Assembly (NCBI GenBank): GCA_009602725.1 | Contig: WELB01000234.1 | Coordinates: forward strand, 68,224 to 132,223 | Direction of reading: 5' to 3' | DNA from: Spirogloea muscicola | Taxonomy: Eukaryota; Streptophyta; Zygnematophyceae; Spirogloeales; Spirogloeaceae | Length of the DNA: 64,000 bases | In this document: in pieces, positions 62,692-64,000 of the stretch | Position numbering within the stretch: the stretch's first letter is position 1 | Layout of the letters: each line of letters opens with the position of its first letter | Program-made: the position numbers and the translations under genes | The notes under the pieces: model-generated | What the model was told of the DNA's origin: nothing | What the model saw: the letters and a program-made list of their open reading frames with translations, nothing else | Databases searched by the model: none

Positions 62692-63177
62692 ATGGTGGCG
62701 GTGGTCGTCTCAGCCCTGCTGCTGCTGACGGCGGCCGCCGCTTGCGGCGATAGCAGCGACAGTGGCGCCGCCGTCTTGCGATCGCCGGCCGGTTCCGCCC
62801 AGGACGTCCTGGCAGCCCACGGCCTGCCCGCCGGCCTGCTGCCGGACGACGTTGCCGCTTACCGGCTCAATGGCAATGGCCGCTTCGAGGTGCACCTCCA
62901 TGGCGAGTGCTATGCGAGCATTGGCGATCAGGCCACCCCGGTGCACTACTCGTCGAAGATCATCGGCGTGCTGGGCGACGGCCGCATCCAGCGACTGACT
63001 GGCATCCAAGCCAAGCCGCTGTGGCTCTGGCTGCCAGTGACCAGCATTTACGTCGACCGTCCAAGCTCGGGCGACATTCACTTCAGCATCGGCATACTCT
63101 CTGAGGCGCTCCCACTGTCCTTGTTCAGAAAGAGCCCGGTTTGCACGAGAGTCGTTAGCTGGGGTCTTCTCGAGTGA
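62692..63177 (+). CDS. Secreted DUF538-family protein
   Basis: Single exon. The ATG at 62692 is followed by a signal peptide (MVAVVVSALLLLTAAAACG). The mature part follows the plant DUF538 pattern: DVLAAHGLPAGLLPDDVAAY, LNGNGRFEVHLHGECYASI, KIIGVLGDGRIQRLTGIQAK, LWLWLPVTSIYVDRPSSGDI, HFSIGILSEALPLSLF, then a short Cys-containing end and TGA. At about 160 residues it has the family's usual length. DUF538 proteins form a small lipocalin-like beta-barrel of unsettled function, some linked to stress or chlorophyll binding. The frame is open upstream of the ATG, but that region is Arg-rich and not conserved, so the signal-peptide ATG is preferred. Confidence 0.88.
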   Translation: MVAVVVSALLLLTAAAACGDSSDSGAAVLRSPAGSAQDVLAAHGLPAGLLPDDVAAYRLNGNGRFEVHLHGECYASIGDQATPVHYSSKIIGVLGDGRIQRLTGIQAKPLWLWLPVTSIYVDRPSSGDIHFSIGILSEALPLSLFRKSPVCTRVVSWGLLE

Positions 63178-63284
63178 TGTTGGAGGAGCATCCTGTCATG
63201 GCATCGACTAGCGGTGGAAACTGAAACAAGGGCACAATAATCAAGAGTAGGATATAAGGGCAGGAAGGTTTTCGATCATGGCAC

Positions 63285-63605
63285 TTAGGGTTGGTGAGCC
63301 GTAAGCAGTTGTCTTGCCAGTTGACCTTTGGCACACTCACACTCTTGGCTGTGCACATTTGGCCACAGTGCCGCTTTAGCACGTGCACTTCTGCTAGATG
63401 AGGCTTCGTAGGTGGCCATTTTGCAATACATCTCTTCCAAGTCTGGGCATGCCCTCACATGCATTGCCACGTCTTCATGCAGCTCGTGCAGGGTGTGTGA
63501 TGCAAGATGTGATTTCTCTGACTCCAATCTCGCTATGTCAAGGCGAATGAGTGAAGAGGGACTGCAGTAGACTTTCCTCATCGTACGGCAGCTTGGCTCA
63601 AGCAC
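63285..63605 (-). CDS. Unassigned possible exon, minus strand
   Basis: One minus-strand frame reads IRLDIARLESEKSHLASHTL, HELHEDVAMHVRACPDLEEM, YCKMATYEASSSRSARAKAA, with a charged helical look and a plausible acceptor (CTACTGCAG near 63,565). I do not recognise it. It could be an internal exon of a gene running in from the right edge of the window, whose 3' end would lie close to the DUF538 stop. Confidence 0.3.
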   Translation of the reverse strand: MLEPSCRTMRKVYCSPSSLIRLDIARLESEKSHLASHTLHELHEDVAMHVRACPDLEEMYCKMATYEASSSRSARAKAALWPNVHSQECECAKGQLARQLLTAHQP

Positions 63606-64000
63606 TGTGAGGTTGCGGTGTCAAGCACAGTTGCCATGAGGAACAAGTTGTAGGAAGCATGGCAAAGTCTGTCAGCTGTCATAGTGGTACGAGGAGCACA
63701 AGAAGACACGGGAGCATGGTTGCGTGGCTGCTAGGACTGACGGGAGGTCATTGTACTCAGCAACATGATACAACTATGCTCTTGTTGCAAACTCTTGCTC
63801 TGCTTAGCCGTATGATAGTTGAAACACGAAAACTGCAACCAAGGAGGCAAATTGAGTTGAGTGGGCATCCTCTATCTTGCTGTGACATTCTCGCTCAAGT
63901 AAGGCTGGCCCACTTTGTGTTTTGGGCTTGCCACGCCCATCAGGTTGCCCCCTCCTTGGTCACTCTCTCTTTGCGCCTTATCAGCCTCTTCTCTTTGCTG
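63606..64000. other. Window end, nothing certain
   Basis: No exon could be supported. From about 63,900 the sequence (AAGGCTGGCCCACTTTGTG, GGGCTTGCCACGCCCATC) resembles the hairpin 3'-end repeat family and may be another fragment cut by the window edge. Confidence 0.35.

Overview
The window is nuclear DNA from a green-lineage eukaryote, most likely a streptophyte alga. This is an inference: the genes are split by many short GT-AG introns, and the set (MET1-type DNA methyltransferase with two RFD domains, VAL/HSI2-type B3 repressor, augmin AUG4, SPIKE1-like DOCK, LPA1/REP27, a DUF538 protein) is typical of Streptophyta. First exons are GC-rich and the rest is near-balanced in composition. No bacterial, CRISPR, rRNA or tRNA feature was seen, and no LTR or virus-derived element was recognised.

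Layout. 1-4,509 (+): 3' part of a modular secreted protein whose EGF-like and Cys/Pro-rich exons alternate; the first units are near-identical tandem copies. 6,685-10,278 (-): augmin subunit AUG4. 10.5-11.7 kb: short retroelement 3' ends. 12.16-13.08 kb (-): coding-looking sequence I cannot name. 13,098-14,052 (-) and about 17,910-19,355 (+): two head-to-head CAP/PR-1 genes flanking a both-ends-truncated SPIKE1/DOCK gene (15,387-17,687, -) that runs into a run of N (14,677-15,369). 19,659-26,733 (-): SAC3/GANP mRNA-export protein. 26,732-28,964 (+): prohibitin, divergent from SAC3 with overlapping start codons. 29,673-36,593 (-): VAL/HSI2 repressor. 36.7-42.2 kb: a graveyard of 5'-truncated LINE-like copies. 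42,282-45,413 (+): LPA1/REP27. 45,716-55,954 (-): MET1/DNMT1, with E2F-type sites upstream. 56.1-56.8 kb: another retroelement fragment. 57,763-62,156 (-): SEC23. 62,692-63,177 (+): secreted DUF538 protein. 63.3-63.6 kb (-): an unassigned exon.

The genes are housekeeping functions (COPII budding, mRNA export, mitochondrial prohibitin, PSII assembly, spindle augmin) plus two epigenetic regulators (MET1 and VAL) about 9 kb apart. There is no operon-like logic. The most distinctive structures are the phase-1 exon-module array at the left end, the retroelement family with a conserved 3' hairpin (one copy keeps a 14-bp target-site duplication), the overlapping divergent SAC3/prohibitin starts, and the E2F-site cluster upstream of MET1. 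Exon boundaries were read by eye from splice signals and from remembered family sequences, so individual edges may be off, especially for AUG4 (middle), SAC3, SPIKE1 and the 5' ends of the CAP genes.
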